A model generated the notes under the pieces. It saw nothing but the letters and a program-made list of their open reading frames with translations. It was not told where the DNA came from and made no database searches. This document shows positions 8,298 to 17,904 of a stretch of DNA of 64,000 nt, in pieces. The stretch comes from Parafannyhessea umbonata. GTDB lineage: Bacteria; Actinomycetota; Coriobacteriia; Coriobacteriales; Atopobiaceae. Position 1 is the stretch's first letter, and each line of letters starts with the position of its first letter. Location of the stretch: NCBI RefSeq assembly GCF_012844235.1, contig NZ_JABAGR010000005.1, positions 1 to 64,000 on the forward strand. Direction: 5' to 3'. Made by a program: the position numbers and the translations under genes.

Positions 8298-9968
8298 CTA
8301 ACCGCGCCTGCCGCCGCGGTCGCCGGGATGGCGGCTCAGCTTCTTCGTGGCAGAGCGCTTCGGCTTGCCGCCGGGGCCATAGGGCATCGCCTCGTCGCGC
8401 GGGGCGTTCCGGCGCCTCGGCTTCCGGGGCGTGCGCGCGGCCTTCGCGGCCTTCGGCGCCGTGCCCTTCACCTTCGTGGCCTTCGCCTTCGCGGCCTTCG
8501 GCGCCGTGCCCTTCACCTTCGCGGCCTTCGGCTGTGCGGCGGCGTCGCCCTTCGCGTGCCTAGCGCCCTTGGACCTGGTGCCCTTCGGCCTCGCGGCCTT
8601 GACCTGCGCGCCGAGCGACTCGGCCGCCTGCTCGCAGGCAGCGCGTCGTGCCTCGCGGCGGGCGGCGCGCTCCTCGGCCATCTTCTTGCGGGCCTTCTTG
8701 CCGGGGAGCTTCTCGCGCGGGTCGTGCGCGGGGTCAAGCCGCAGCGGCTCTGCCCCCAGGTCGATGCCCACGGCGCGGGGGTAGTCGGGCACGACCTTGC
8801 CCATGAGCGCCTCGGCGTCGCGAAGCTCCAGGTAGTCGTCCTCCGTCACGAAGGTCAGCGCCCAGCCGGACTCGCCGGCGCGGCCAGTGCGCCCAATGCG
8901 GTGGATGTAGTCCTCCGCGTCTCCGGGCACGTCGAAGTTCACCACGTAGCGTACGTCGGGGATGTCGATGCCGCGCGCAAGGACGTCCGTCGCCACCAGC
9001 ACGTCCACCGCGCCCTCGCGGAAGCTCCGCAGCGCGTTCTCGCGCTGGCGCTGCGTGCGGTTGCCGTGGATGGGCGCGCACAAGAAGCCTGCCTTGCGCA
9101 GCTTGCGGCAGATTGCGTCCGCGCGGTGCTTGCCGCGCGTGAACACGATCACGCGCTCGGCGCCCTCGCGGCGCAGCACTTCCGCGAGCACGGCGTGCTT
9201 CGCCTCCGGCGAGACCCCCAGCGCAAACTGCTCAATCGTCTGGGCCGGCGTGCCCTTGCGCGCGATCTTCACGTGGGCGGGGTCGCGCACGAGCGAGCGC
9301 GTGCTCGCGATGGCGTCGTCGTCCAGCGTTGCCGAGAAGAGCAGGGTCTGCCGCTCGGACGGCGTGCGGGCCACGATTTTCTTCACGGCCGGCAAGAAGC
9401 CCATGTCCAGCATGCGGTCCGCCTCGTCCAGGACGAGCACGCCCACGTGGTCGAGGCTCGCGTGGCCGGAGTCCAGAAGGTCCTGCAGGCGGCCCGGCGT
9501 CGCCACCAGCACGTCGCAGCCGCGCTCGAGCGCCTGGTACTGAGGCTCGTACGCGACGCCGCCCACCAGCGTCACGGTGCGGTGCCCCGTGTGCGCGCAG
9601 ATGGTGCGCGCGACGCCGTCAATCTGCTGGGCAAGCTCGCGCGTGGGCGTGATGATCAGCATAAGCGGCCCCTCGCCGGCGCCTACGTGGCCCAAGCGGC
9701 TGAGCGTGGGCAGCAGGAACGCCTCCGTCTTGCCGGTGCCGGTCTGCGCCGCGGCCAGCACGTCCCTGCCCGCGAGCACGAGGGGGATGGCCTGCGCCTG
9801 CACGGGCGTCGGATGCACGTGGCTCATCTCGGCGACGGCGTCAAGCACTTCCTGGCTCAGGCCCAGCCGGTCAAATGTCGGAGTCTTCTCGCCCGCGGGC
9901 GCCTCCTGCGCCTCGCGAACGGTGGCCGCGTCCGTGCGGTCCTTCTTGTGGTGATGGCGGTCTGCCAA
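8298..9968 (-). CDS. DEAD-box ATP-dependent RNA helicase with lysine/alanine-rich tail
   Basis: RNA helicase with all core motifs: Q motif region FDRLGLS, AQTGTGKT (I), PTRELA (Ia), TPGR (Ib), DEAD in VLDEADRML (II), SAT (III), RGIDIPDV (V) and HRIGRTGR (VI). About 556 residues from a TTG start at 9968, with GGAAG eight bases upstream. The frame is open further upstream but that part is unlike protein. The last 130 residues are basic and repetitive, with KVKGTAPKAAKA occurring twice, like nucleic-acid-binding tails of RhlE/CsdA relatives. Likely role in ribosome assembly or mRNA turnover; the exact member is not assignable. Confidence 0.92.
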   Translation of the reverse strand: MADRHHHKKDRTDAATVREAQEAPAGEKTPTFDRLGLSQEVLDAVAEMSHVHPTPVQAQAIPLVLAGRDVLAAAQTGTGKTEAFLLPTLSRLGHVGAGEGPLMLIITPTRELAQQIDGVARTICAHTGHRTVTLVGGVAYEPQYQALERGCDVLVATPGRLQDLLDSGHASLDHVGVLVLDEADRMLDMGFLPAVKKIVARTPSERQTLLFSATLDDDAIASTRSLVRDPAHVKIARKGTPAQTIEQFALGVSPEAKHAVLAEVLRREGAERVIVFTRGKHRADAICRKLRKAGFLCAPIHGNRTQRQRENALRSFREGAVDVLVATDVLARGIDIPDVRYVVNFDVPGDAEDYIHRIGRTGRAGESGWALTFVTEDDYLELRDAEALMGKVVPDYPRAVGIDLGAEPLRLDPAHDPREKLPGKKARKKMAEERAARREARRAACEQAAESLGAQVKAARPKGTRSKGARHAKGDAAAQPKAAKVKGTAPKAAKAKATKVKGTAPKAAKAARTPRKPRRRNAPRDEAMPYGPGGKPKRSATKKLSRHPGDRGGRRG

Positions 9969-10135
9969 TATGCACTTCCAATCAAATCTGTAAATGATGC
10001 GTTGGCATCGTATCCGCAAACGGCACCCACGAGTCCGTCGGCGGCGCATCTACCAAATAAACCCACGTCGTGCCGCCCGTCAGGCGATACCATTGAGCAA
10101 CGTGCCAGTGGCGTCGCAACAAGGGAGGAGCCTGC

Positions 10136-10828
10136 ATGGACGGCGAGAAGGACGAGGGCTGCCGGGCGGATGACGCCCGCGGGCGCGAGACGGGTGCCGG
10201 CGCCGCGATCGAGGCGGCGGCGGGCGCGGACGGCCGCGAGACGGCGGGATCGCCCGACGGGCTCGAGCGCATCCGCGAGCTTCTGCGCGACGACGCGCGC
10301 CTGGTGGAGCGCGTCGTGGGCGAGACGCGCGTGTGGGACGGCAGGATCTTTCGCGTGCGGACGCTTGACGTGGCGCTTCCCGACGGCACGAAGGGGTACC
10401 GCGAGGTCGTGTGGCACAACGGGGGCGCAGGCGTGTGCGCCGTGCGCGACGGCAGGATGTGCCTGGTGCGGCAGTACCGCGTGGCCATGGGCCGCATGAG
10501 CCTGGAGATTCCCGCGGGCAAGCTGGACGCGGGGGAGGACCCCGCGCACTGCGCCGCGCGCGAGCTCGCGGAGGAGACGGGGCTCGTGGCGCAACGGCTC
10601 GAGTTCGTCGCGCGGGCGGCGGGGTCGATCGGCTTCACGAACGAGGCGACGAGCGTCTTTCTGGCGCATGGGCTCTGTGCCGGGACGGCGCGGCCGGACC
10701 GCGGCGAGTTCGTGGACGTGGCATGGCTTCCCGTGAGGGACGTGCTCGCGGCGGCGCGCGCCGGCCTCATCCAGGACGGGAAGACGATTATCGGGGCGCT
10801 CGCTGCCGTGGAGCGCGGGCTCGCATAG
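10136..10828 (+). CDS. Nudix hydrolase, ADP-ribose pyrophosphatase-like
   Basis: Hydrolase of nucleoside diphosphate derivatives. The 230-residue protein has a complete Nudix box, beginning GKLDAGEDPAHCAAREL and ending EETG. It is preceded by LEIPAGK, the pattern of the ADP-ribose pyrophosphatase subgroup (NudF-like). The first 45 residues are acidic, alanine/glycine-rich and probably disordered. ATG 10136 has AAGGGAGG upstream (acaagggaggagcctgcATG). Divergent from the helicase, with a shared promoter region 9969-10135. Substrate is inferred from family only. Confidence 0.88.
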   Translation: MDGEKDEGCRADDARGRETGAGAAIEAAAGADGRETAGSPDGLERIRELLRDDARLVERVVGETRVWDGRIFRVRTLDVALPDGTKGYREVVWHNGGAGVCAVRDGRMCLVRQYRVAMGRMSLEIPAGKLDAGEDPAHCAARELAEETGLVAQRLEFVARAAGSIGFTNEATSVFLAHGLCAGTARPDRGEFVDVAWLPVRDVLAAARAGLIQDGKTIIGALAAVERGLA

Positions 10829-10892
10829 CGCGTCGCGCATGGCTCGCGTCGCGCATGGCTCGCGTCGCGGCGCCCTGCGTGCAGAGGGCAAC

Positions 10893-10930
10893 AAAAAAGC
10901 AGGTCGGACGCCCAATTGCGCCGACCTGCC
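10893..10930 (-). terminator. Terminator of tRNA-Arg (may also act on the Nudix gene)
   Basis: Stem GCAGGTCGG / CCGACCTGC flanking a 13-nt loop. On the minus strand the stem is followed by TTTTTT, so it terminates the tRNA-Arg transcript. Confidence 0.85.
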
Positions 10931-10939
10931 GTCGCGTTC

Positions 10940-11016
10940 TGGTGCTCCCTAGGCGATTCGAACGCCTGACCTGCGGTTTAGAAGACCGATGCTCTATCCA
11001 GCTGAGCTAAGGGAGC
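10940..11016 (-). tRNA. tRNA-Arg (TCT)
   Basis: On the minus strand, acceptor GCTCCCT pairs with AGGGAGC, with D arm GCTC/GAGC, anticodon loop CTTCTAA (anticodon TCT) and T loop TTCGAATC. CCA is encoded. It reads the rare AGA/AGG arginine codons. Confidence 0.95.
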
Positions 11017-11309
11017 GCGTAGTCGATAGTAGCACGAAGTGGGCGCGCGCGGCCGGCTCAATCGCCGCGGATGCGAGCGCGCATGGCCGGGCGCGTGCCG
11101 CAACATGTGGGTCGCACCCGCCGAGTTGACCACTAGTCCGTGTACATGCCCTTCTCCGATTCATCGCGGCTGTTTGCGAGATGTTGGCGAAAACGCGACG
11201 ATTCTGGCCTATTGTTGAATGCGATGTAGGGTTTTAGCTTTTTTCACGATGTCGGGGCAGGTCGTTTGAGTCATAATGTAGCCAAATTGTGTGCTGGAAG
11301 GAGCCTACG
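11017..11309. other. Intergenic region upstream of fruK
   Basis: About 290 bases between tRNA-Arg (leftward) and fruK (rightward), more A+T-rich from about 11160 on than the genes around it. This is expected of a promoter region. A CATAAT hexamer at 11273-11278 is a possible -10 box, but I find no convincing -35 partner or operator palindrome. No coding potential seen. Confidence 0.5.
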
Positions 11310-12239
11310 TTGATTTACACCGTAACTTTGAACCCGGCTATTGACTATGTCATGCATCCGCTGACGCTTGACATGGGCTTCACGAACAGGTCCTCGAGCG
11401 AGGAGCTGTACTGTGGCGGAAATGGCATCAATGTTTCAACTCTGCTCAACGAGCTTAAGGTAATCAACGTCGCCTTCGGCATCGTGGCCGGGTTCACCGG
11501 CGACTACCTGGTCAAGACGCTCCAGAAGAACGGCATCTCGTCCAACTTCGTGCGTCTGGACAAGGGCTTCACCCGCATCAACGTAAAGCTGAACGGCATC
11601 GTCATGACGATGGTGAACGGCATGGGCCCCAAGATCTCCGAGAAGAAGGTCGACGAGCTGCTCGAGCGCATCGACTACATCGGCGAGGGCGACACGCTGG
11701 TCCTGACCGGCTCCATCCCGAAGTCGCTGCCCGAGGACATGTACAGCATCATCATGAAGAGGCTGAAGGGCCGCGGCATCCGTTTCGTCGTCGACGCACC
11801 CGGCCAGCTGCTGCTCGAGTCCCTGGAGGACGAGCCGTTCCTCATCAAGCCCAACAACCACGAGGTCGGGCGCATCTTCGACGCGCGTCCCGAGACCCCG
11901 GAGGAGTGCATACCCTTCGCGAAGGAGCTGCACGAGCGCGGCGCCCGCAACGTCATCGTGTCCTGTGGCGGCCACGGCTCGCTCCTGTACGACGAGAAGG
12001 GCGAGGTCCACACCGTCCCGACCGCGAAGATCCGCCTGGTCAACGCGACCGGCGCGGGCGACTCCATGGTCGCCGGCTTCGTGGCCAAGGTGCAGGAGGG
12101 CGCAGACTACGAGACCGCGCTCCGCTTCGCTTCCGCCTGCGGCACCGCGACCGCGGCGAGCAAGGGCATCGCGAAGCGCGCGACGATCGACCGCGTCTAC
12201 CAGAACCTGAACGAGATCATCGCGAAGCAGGGGAAGTAG
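11310..12239 (+). CDS. fruK: 1-phosphofructokinase (PfkB family)
   Basis: Phosphorylates fructose 1-phosphate to fructose 1,6-bisphosphate after PTS uptake. 309 residues with the PfkB signatures: YTVTLNPAIDYV at the N-terminus, GGNGINVS, and the C-terminal catalytic motif NATGAGDSMVAGF with the base Asp. The start is a TTG at 11310, chosen because AAGGAG lies seven bases upstream. Tagatose-6-phosphate or other hexose-phosphate kinase activity cannot be excluded. About 100 nt upstream of ptsI, with a hairpin between. No fructose permease gene (fruA) or ptsH is adjacent, which is unusual for a fru operon. Confidence 0.88.
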   Translation: MIYTVTLNPAIDYVMHPLTLDMGFTNRSSSEELYCGGNGINVSTLLNELKVINVAFGIVAGFTGDYLVKTLQKNGISSNFVRLDKGFTRINVKLNGIVMTMVNGMGPKISEKKVDELLERIDYIGEGDTLVLTGSIPKSLPEDMYSIIMKRLKGRGIRFVVDAPGQLLLESLEDEPFLIKPNNHEVGRIFDARPETPEECIPFAKELHERGARNVIVSCGGHGSLLYDEKGEVHTVPTAKIRLVNATGAGDSMVAGFVAKVQEGADYETALRFASACGTATAASKGIAKRATIDRVYQNLNEIIAKQGK

Positions 12240-12258
12240 CGCGAGAAGAGCCATGTTA

Positions 12259-12291
12259 TCTGGCGGGGGCAAAGGGGGAGCTCCCGCCAGA
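12259..12291 (+). other. Hairpin between fruK and ptsI
   Basis: Nine-base-pair stem TCTGGCGGG / CCCGCCAGA without a T-run. It may be a partial terminator or processing site that sets different levels for fruK and ptsI. Confidence 0.5.
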
Positions 12292-12336
12292 CGTATAGGT
12301 GCATGGGATACTTGGCAATGCAAATGGGAGGTTTAG

Positions 12337-14040
12337 ATGTTCGAAGGCGTAAATGCTTCTGACGGCTACGGCATTGGTGTCGCACAGGTTGCGGTCGCAC
12401 CCGACCTGTCCTTCACCCCGACGAAGCCCGAGGATCCGGAGGCCGAGAAGGCCCGCTACAACGAGGCTCTCGCGAAGTTCATCGACCAGACGAACAAGCA
12501 GATCGAGCGCATGAAGCAGTCCGTCGGCGAGGAGGCTGCCGCCATCATGGGCGCGCACATCGAGTTCGCCGAGGACGAGGGAATCAAGGACATGGTGAAC
12601 GGGTCCATCGATTCCGGCATGTGCGCCGAGCAGGCCGTGAGCGAGGCCTACGACATGTACTTCAACATGTTCTCCAACATGGAGGACGAGCTGTTCCGCG
12701 AGCGCGCGGCCGACGTCGCCGACGTCAAGACCGGGCTTCTGGCCGACCTCCTCGGCAAGCAGGTCGTCGACCTGTCGTCCCTCCCGGAGAACTCCATCGT
12801 CGTCGTCAAGGAGCTCACCCCCTCGATGACCGCCGACATCGACAAGGAGAACGTCGCCGGCATCGTCACCGAGACCGGTGGCCGCACCTCCCACTCCGCC
12901 ATCATTGCCCGTGCGCTCGAGATCCCCGCAGTCCTTTCCGTCGCGGACGCCACGAAGAACATCAAGTCCGGCGAGATGGTCATCGTCGACGGCACCCTCG
13001 GCAAGGTCATCAACAACCCCGAGGACGACGTTCTGGACAACTATCGCGCCAAGGCGAAGTCCTACGCCGAGGAGAAGGCCGCGCTCGAGGCCTATCGCGG
13101 CAAGGAGACGGTGACCGGCGACGGCGAGAAGGTCCTTCTCGTCGCGAACATCGGCAACCCGGACGACGCGAACGTGGCGGCGGAGCACGACGCGGAGGGC
13201 GTTGGCCTGTTCCGCTCCGAGTTCCTGTTCATGGACGCGAAGGAGCTCCCGACCGAGGATGAGCAGTTTGCCGCGTACCAGAAGGTCGCCCTGCGCATGA
13301 AGGACGAGCCGGTCATCATCCGTACGCTCGACGTGGGTGGCGACAAGGAGATTCCGTATCTCAACCTGAAGAAGGAAGATAACCCCTTCATGGGCTTCCG
13401 CGCCGTCCGCTACTGCCTGAACAATCCCGAGCAGTACAAGGTGCAGCTCACCGCGCTGCTTCGCGCATCCGCGTTTGGTGACGTGAAGATCATGCTGCCG
13501 CTCGTCACCACCCTGGACGAGGTGCGCCAGGCGAAGGCCCTCGTCGAGGAGTGCAAGAAGGAGCTGGACGAGCGCGGCGTCGCGTACAACAAGGACATCG
13601 AGGTCGGCACCATGATCGAGACGCCGGCCGCGTCGCTCATCGCCGACGACCTCGCGGAGGAGTGCGACTTCTTCTCCATCGGCACGAACGACCTCATCGG
13701 CTACACCATGTGCGCCGACCGCGGCAACGACCGCGTCTCTTACCTGTACACCGTGTACCAGCCGGCCGTCCTGCGCTCGCTGAAGAGGATCATCGAGTCT
13801 GGCCGCGAGAAGGGCATCATGGTTGGCATGTGCGGCGAGGCCGCGGCTGACCCGCTGCTCATCCCGGTGCTGCTGTCCTTCGGCCTGAACGAGTTCTCCG
13901 TGTCCGCCCCGTCGATCCTGCGCACCCGCAAGATCATCTCCGAGTGGACGAAGGAGGAGGCAGACGCCCTGACCGAGAAGGTCATGAAGCTGAAGACCGC
14001 CACCGAGGTCAAGGTCATGCTCCAGGCTGCCCAGAAGTAG
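12337..14040 (+). CDS. ptsI: PTS enzyme I (phosphoenolpyruvate-protein phosphotransferase)
   Basis: First enzyme of the sugar phosphotransferase system: moves phosphate from PEP to its own histidine and then to HPr. 567 residues, normal length. The N-terminal HPr-binding region is followed by the phospho-histidine motif GGRTSHSAIIAR (His near 189). The PEP-binding barrel shows LFRSEFLFMD, RTLDVGGDKEIPYL, EVGTMIETPAA, SIGTNDLIGYT and the catalytic cysteine motif MCGEAA. ATG 12337 has GGGAGG upstream. It is read with fruK and closed by a strong terminator. HPr must come from elsewhere in the genome. Confidence 0.97.
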   Translation: MFEGVNASDGYGIGVAQVAVAPDLSFTPTKPEDPEAEKARYNEALAKFIDQTNKQIERMKQSVGEEAAAIMGAHIEFAEDEGIKDMVNGSIDSGMCAEQAVSEAYDMYFNMFSNMEDELFRERAADVADVKTGLLADLLGKQVVDLSSLPENSIVVVKELTPSMTADIDKENVAGIVTETGGRTSHSAIIARALEIPAVLSVADATKNIKSGEMVIVDGTLGKVINNPEDDVLDNYRAKAKSYAEEKAALEAYRGKETVTGDGEKVLLVANIGNPDDANVAAEHDAEGVGLFRSEFLFMDAKELPTEDEQFAAYQKVALRMKDEPVIIRTLDVGGDKEIPYLNLKKEDNPFMGFRAVRYCLNNPEQYKVQLTALLRASAFGDVKIMLPLVTTLDEVRQAKALVEECKKELDERGVAYNKDIEVGTMIETPAASLIADDLAEECDFFSIGTNDLIGYTMCADRGNDRVSYLYTVYQPAVLRSLKRIIESGREKGIMVGMCGEAAADPLLIPVLLSFGLNEFSVSAPSILRTRKIISEWTKEEADALTEKVMKLKTATEVKVMLQAAQK

Positions 14041-14074
14041 GCAGAGCGAGGCTGCAACCTCTAACGCAAACAAG

Positions 14075-14104
14075 GGGGGACGTCCGGAAGGGCGTCCCCC
14101 TTTT
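14075..14104 (+). terminator. Terminator of ptsI
   Basis: Stem GGGGGACG / CGTCCCCC with a ten-base loop, then TTTT. Confidence 0.9.
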
Positions 14105-14177
14105 GCATGCAGGGCTTTTGGGGTCTGGGGGCGGCTATGCGGGTGAAAGCGATTGATGGCCTACTATTGCCAGCCGT

Positions 14178-15134
14178 CTACCATGTGGGCGCCACGAGCG
14201 TAAGCGAGCGCGGCCGAACCTCTACGTCGTACGTGCGCCCATGGAGCGGCTCGCCGTCTGCCTGGCATGGCGGCTCGCGCTCCAGGAACTCTATGTGAAG
14301 GTGCATGACCCGCCTTGTGGCGATGGCGCGCGACCCCGCGTGCCTGCCCGTGCGCGCAAGGGCAAACAGCGCGAGGACATGGGGGAGTGCGGGCACGCTC
14401 ACGTTGTAGCAAAGGTCGAGGCTGCCGTCGTACGGGTCGGCGTCCGGGCAGATCCTGAAGCCGCCGCCGTACGTGGGACCGTTCTGCACGGCAAACACGA
14501 TCGAGTTGAGGTGGACGTCCTTCTCGCCGTCCATGGTGACGCGCGAGGGATAACCTGACGCCTCGCCCCTGACCTTGGAGAGGATCTTGATGCCTGACGT
14601 CGCGAACAGCCCGGATCCCTTCTGGTGCGTCTGCGCGGCGCGGCGGTCGGTCGTGTCGAGGGCGATGGCGGCGTCGAGCCCAAACGAGAGCGTCTGCACG
14701 AAGTAGGCGGACTCGCCGGCGTCGCTTGCTACGTGGCCAAGGTCAAGCTCGAGCCTGCGCCCGCGCAGGATCTGCCCAAGGGCGGCGATTGGGTCGTTTG
14801 TGGCGGCACCGATGGTACGCGCGAAGTCGTTTCCCGAGCCGACGGGGACGACGGCAAGTGCCGGCCGCTCGTGCGGCGCCACGGACATGAGGCCGTTTGC
14901 GACCTCGTGGATGATGCCGTCGCCGCCAAGCGCGACGACCGTGTCGAAGCCGGCGGACTCCCGCGCCATCCGCATTCCGTCTCCCGGCGCCTGGGTAAGG
15001 CGAAGCTCGAAGCCTTCTGTCGCGTTTGCGTAGGACGAGAAGAACCTCTCCACGCGCTCGGCGGCCGCGGCTCCGTCGCCGCTGTGTGCCACCGGGTTCG
15101 CTATCACGAGCGTCCTGCCAAGGCTTTCGTTCAT
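14178..15134 (-). CDS. Diacylglycerol kinase family lipid kinase
   Basis: Cytoplasmic or membrane-associated lipid kinase of the DagK/YegS/BmrU fold, which phosphorylates diacylglycerol or a related lipid. About 318 residues. Visible motifs are ANPVAHSGDGA at the N-terminus, the nucleotide-binding VVALGGDGIIHEVANGL, VPVGSGNDFART, and the C-terminal domain DPYDGSLDLCY. I chose ATG 15134 (GGGAG ten bases upstream). ATG 15155 is also in frame. A second paralogue lies at 48963-49901. Substrate not determinable. Confidence 0.88.
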   Translation of the reverse strand: MNESLGRTLVIANPVAHSGDGAAAAERVERFFSSYANATEGFELRLTQAPGDGMRMARESAGFDTVVALGGDGIIHEVANGLMSVAPHERPALAVVPVGSGNDFARTIGAATNDPIAALGQILRGRRLELDLGHVASDAGESAYFVQTLSFGLDAAIALDTTDRRAAQTHQKGSGLFATSGIKILSKVRGEASGYPSRVTMDGEKDVHLNSIVFAVQNGPTYGGGFRICPDADPYDGSLDLCYNVSVPALPHVLALFALARTGRHAGSRAIATRRVMHLHIEFLEREPPCQADGEPLHGRTYDVEVRPRSLTLVAPTW

Positions 15135-15247
15135 GCTGGTTCGACTCCCATCCATCGCCCTGTAAACAATCTAGCGCCACTGGTGCTTGTGCGTAGGGGA
15201 GGGTGGGACGAGGATGCCGCGTTGCGCGGTGGGTGGTGGGACCGAAC

Positions 15248-15278
15248 AAAAAAGAAGGCCACGGGATAACCCGTGGCC
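15248..15278 (-). terminator. Terminator of the tRNA-Gly/tRNA-Pro transcript
   Basis: Perfect stem GGCCACGGG / CCCGTGGCC with loop ATAA. On the minus strand it is followed by a T-rich run (TTCTTTTTT). Confidence 0.92.
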
Positions 15279-15288
15279 TCATGTGCAA

Positions 15289-15364
15289 TGGAGCGGCGGA
15301 CGGGACTCGAACCCGCAACAGGCAGCTTGGAAGGCTGCTGCTCTACCAATTGAACTACCGCCGC
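15289..15364 (-). tRNA. tRNA-Gly (TCC)
   Basis: On the minus strand, acceptor GCGGCGG / CCGCCGC, anticodon loop CTTCCAA (anticodon TCC), T loop TTCGAGTC and encoded CCA. Three bases downstream of tRNA-Pro, in one transcript. Confidence 0.95.
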
Positions 15365-15367
15365 ATA

Positions 15368-15444
15368 TGGTCGGGGTGACTGGATTCGAACCAGCGACCC
15401 TCTGCTCCCAAAGCAGATGCGCTACCAAACTGCGCCACACCCCG
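15368..15444 (-). tRNA. tRNA-Pro (TGG)
   Basis: On the minus strand, acceptor CGGGGTG / CACCCCG, anticodon loop TTTGGGA (anticodon TGG), T loop TTCGAATC and encoded CCA. First gene of the Pro-Gly tRNA pair. Confidence 0.95.
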
Positions 15445-15548
15445 GAGCCGCTCTGAAAGTATAGGGTACTGCGACGGTTTGGGCAACCGTCGATCCAACA
15501 ATCGGCACAACTAGTTGGATTATGGGAGGCGTCTACGTGTCGTGATGA

Positions 15549-15752
15549 CTAGTGATGATGGTTCGTCATGTACTCGTGAGTAGCCATCATGAGGTAGTAG
15601 TCCTCGTCATGCTTTTCCGCCTTGGCGCGCTCCTCTGGCGTCATCTTCTGACGTTCGCGTGCGCGAGAGTTTGCCGCAGCCTGAATCAGTCCGATAAGAA
15701 GGCCAATGCCATAGAGCACGAGAATCAGGATGCATACGCCGTAGAAATCCAT
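15549..15752 (-). CDS. Small single-pass membrane protein with histidine-ended charged tail
   Basis: 67 residues. Residues 4-26 are a strongly hydrophobic helix (VCILILVLYGIGLLIGLIQ). After it comes a charged segment RARERQKMTPEERAKAEKHD and the end HEYMTNHHH, which could bind metal. A good ribosome site (GAGGGGG, about eight bases before the ATG) supports translation. No family recognised. It stands alone between tRNA-Pro and the gdhA upstream region, and function is unknown. Confidence 0.6.
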   Translation of the reverse strand: MDFYGVCILILVLYGIGLLIGLIQAAANSRARERQKMTPEERAKAEKHDEDYYLMMATHEYMTNHHH

Positions 15753-15820
15753 GATGTCGCCCCCTCGGTCCCTAGCTGTCCGACGCCCATCTTATCGATT
15801 ATGGTACCCAGAAGGTCAAC

Positions 15821-15946
15821 GTGAAATATGTCGAGTTCCGCGAGGACGTGAGCCGCAAGAACGGTTATGCGCACTTCCTGCGGGATGCGGCCGCCGGCCA
15901 CACGGCGGAGCACGTGCAGATACTGCGCTCCGCGCTCGGGGGCTAG
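15821..15946 (+). CDS. Possible 41-residue protein or gene remnant
   Basis: GTG frame at 15821 with AGAAGG six bases before it. The sequence is protein-like (starts VKYVEFREDVSRKNGYAHF) with the codon bias of the region. The frame stays open 45 bases further upstream after a TAG at 15773, so it may be the remaining 3' end of a longer lost gene. No family recognised. Confidence 0.35.
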   Translation: MKYVEFREDVSRKNGYAHFLRDAAAGHTAEHVQILRSALGG

Positions 15947-17600
<1,654 letters not shown>

Positions 17601-17661
17601 AGCGGGACAACCCATGGCGGTCCGGGGGGCTTCGACTACCCGGGCACGCGAGCACATGAGA

Positions 17662-17705
17662 GAGGCGGGATCGGGCATGCGTCCGGTCCCGCCTCATCGC
17701 TTTTC
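17662..17705 (+). terminator. Terminator of gdhA
   Basis: Stem GAGGCGGGA / TCCCGCCTC with a 16-base loop, then ATCGCTTTT. Confidence 0.85.
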
Positions 17706-17904
17706 TCGGCTGTTTGTAACAGAATCATAAACATGACCACGAATTGATACTAAAACGCATATCAGACCCTCTACAATACGAAACAACCTTTAAGGACGGT
17801 ACGGAGATACCGTAAAGGATGACCATGCGTCAAGGTGATGATTAGGGATTCCGCCAAGGGGTGGGGTCCCTCTATTTGGCGCGCGGCACGGAGAGGATGG
17901 TTGC
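17706..17904 (+). promoter_or_regulatory. Promoter and structured leader of carAB
   Basis: A+T-rich start with a -10-like TACAAT at 17772-17777. A TTGATA lies 22 bases before it, long for a -35. Downstream are two possible hairpins, ACGGTA / TACCGT (17797-17814) and CGCCAA / TTTGGCG (about 17852-17881). A tiny frame of eight codons begins at 17820. The layout suggests post-initiation control of carAB, but I cannot name the mechanism. Confidence 0.4.

Noticed and set aside
7967-8563. 198-codon open frame across the hairpin array
   Set aside because: Its repeated peptide (LTDRSRFCQ-like) is just the translation of the inverted repeats, and it runs antisense into the helicase gene without a ribosome site.
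17820-17846. Eight-codon frame before carA as an arginine or pyrimidine leader peptide
   Set aside because: It has no run of arginine codons and a poorly placed ribosome site.
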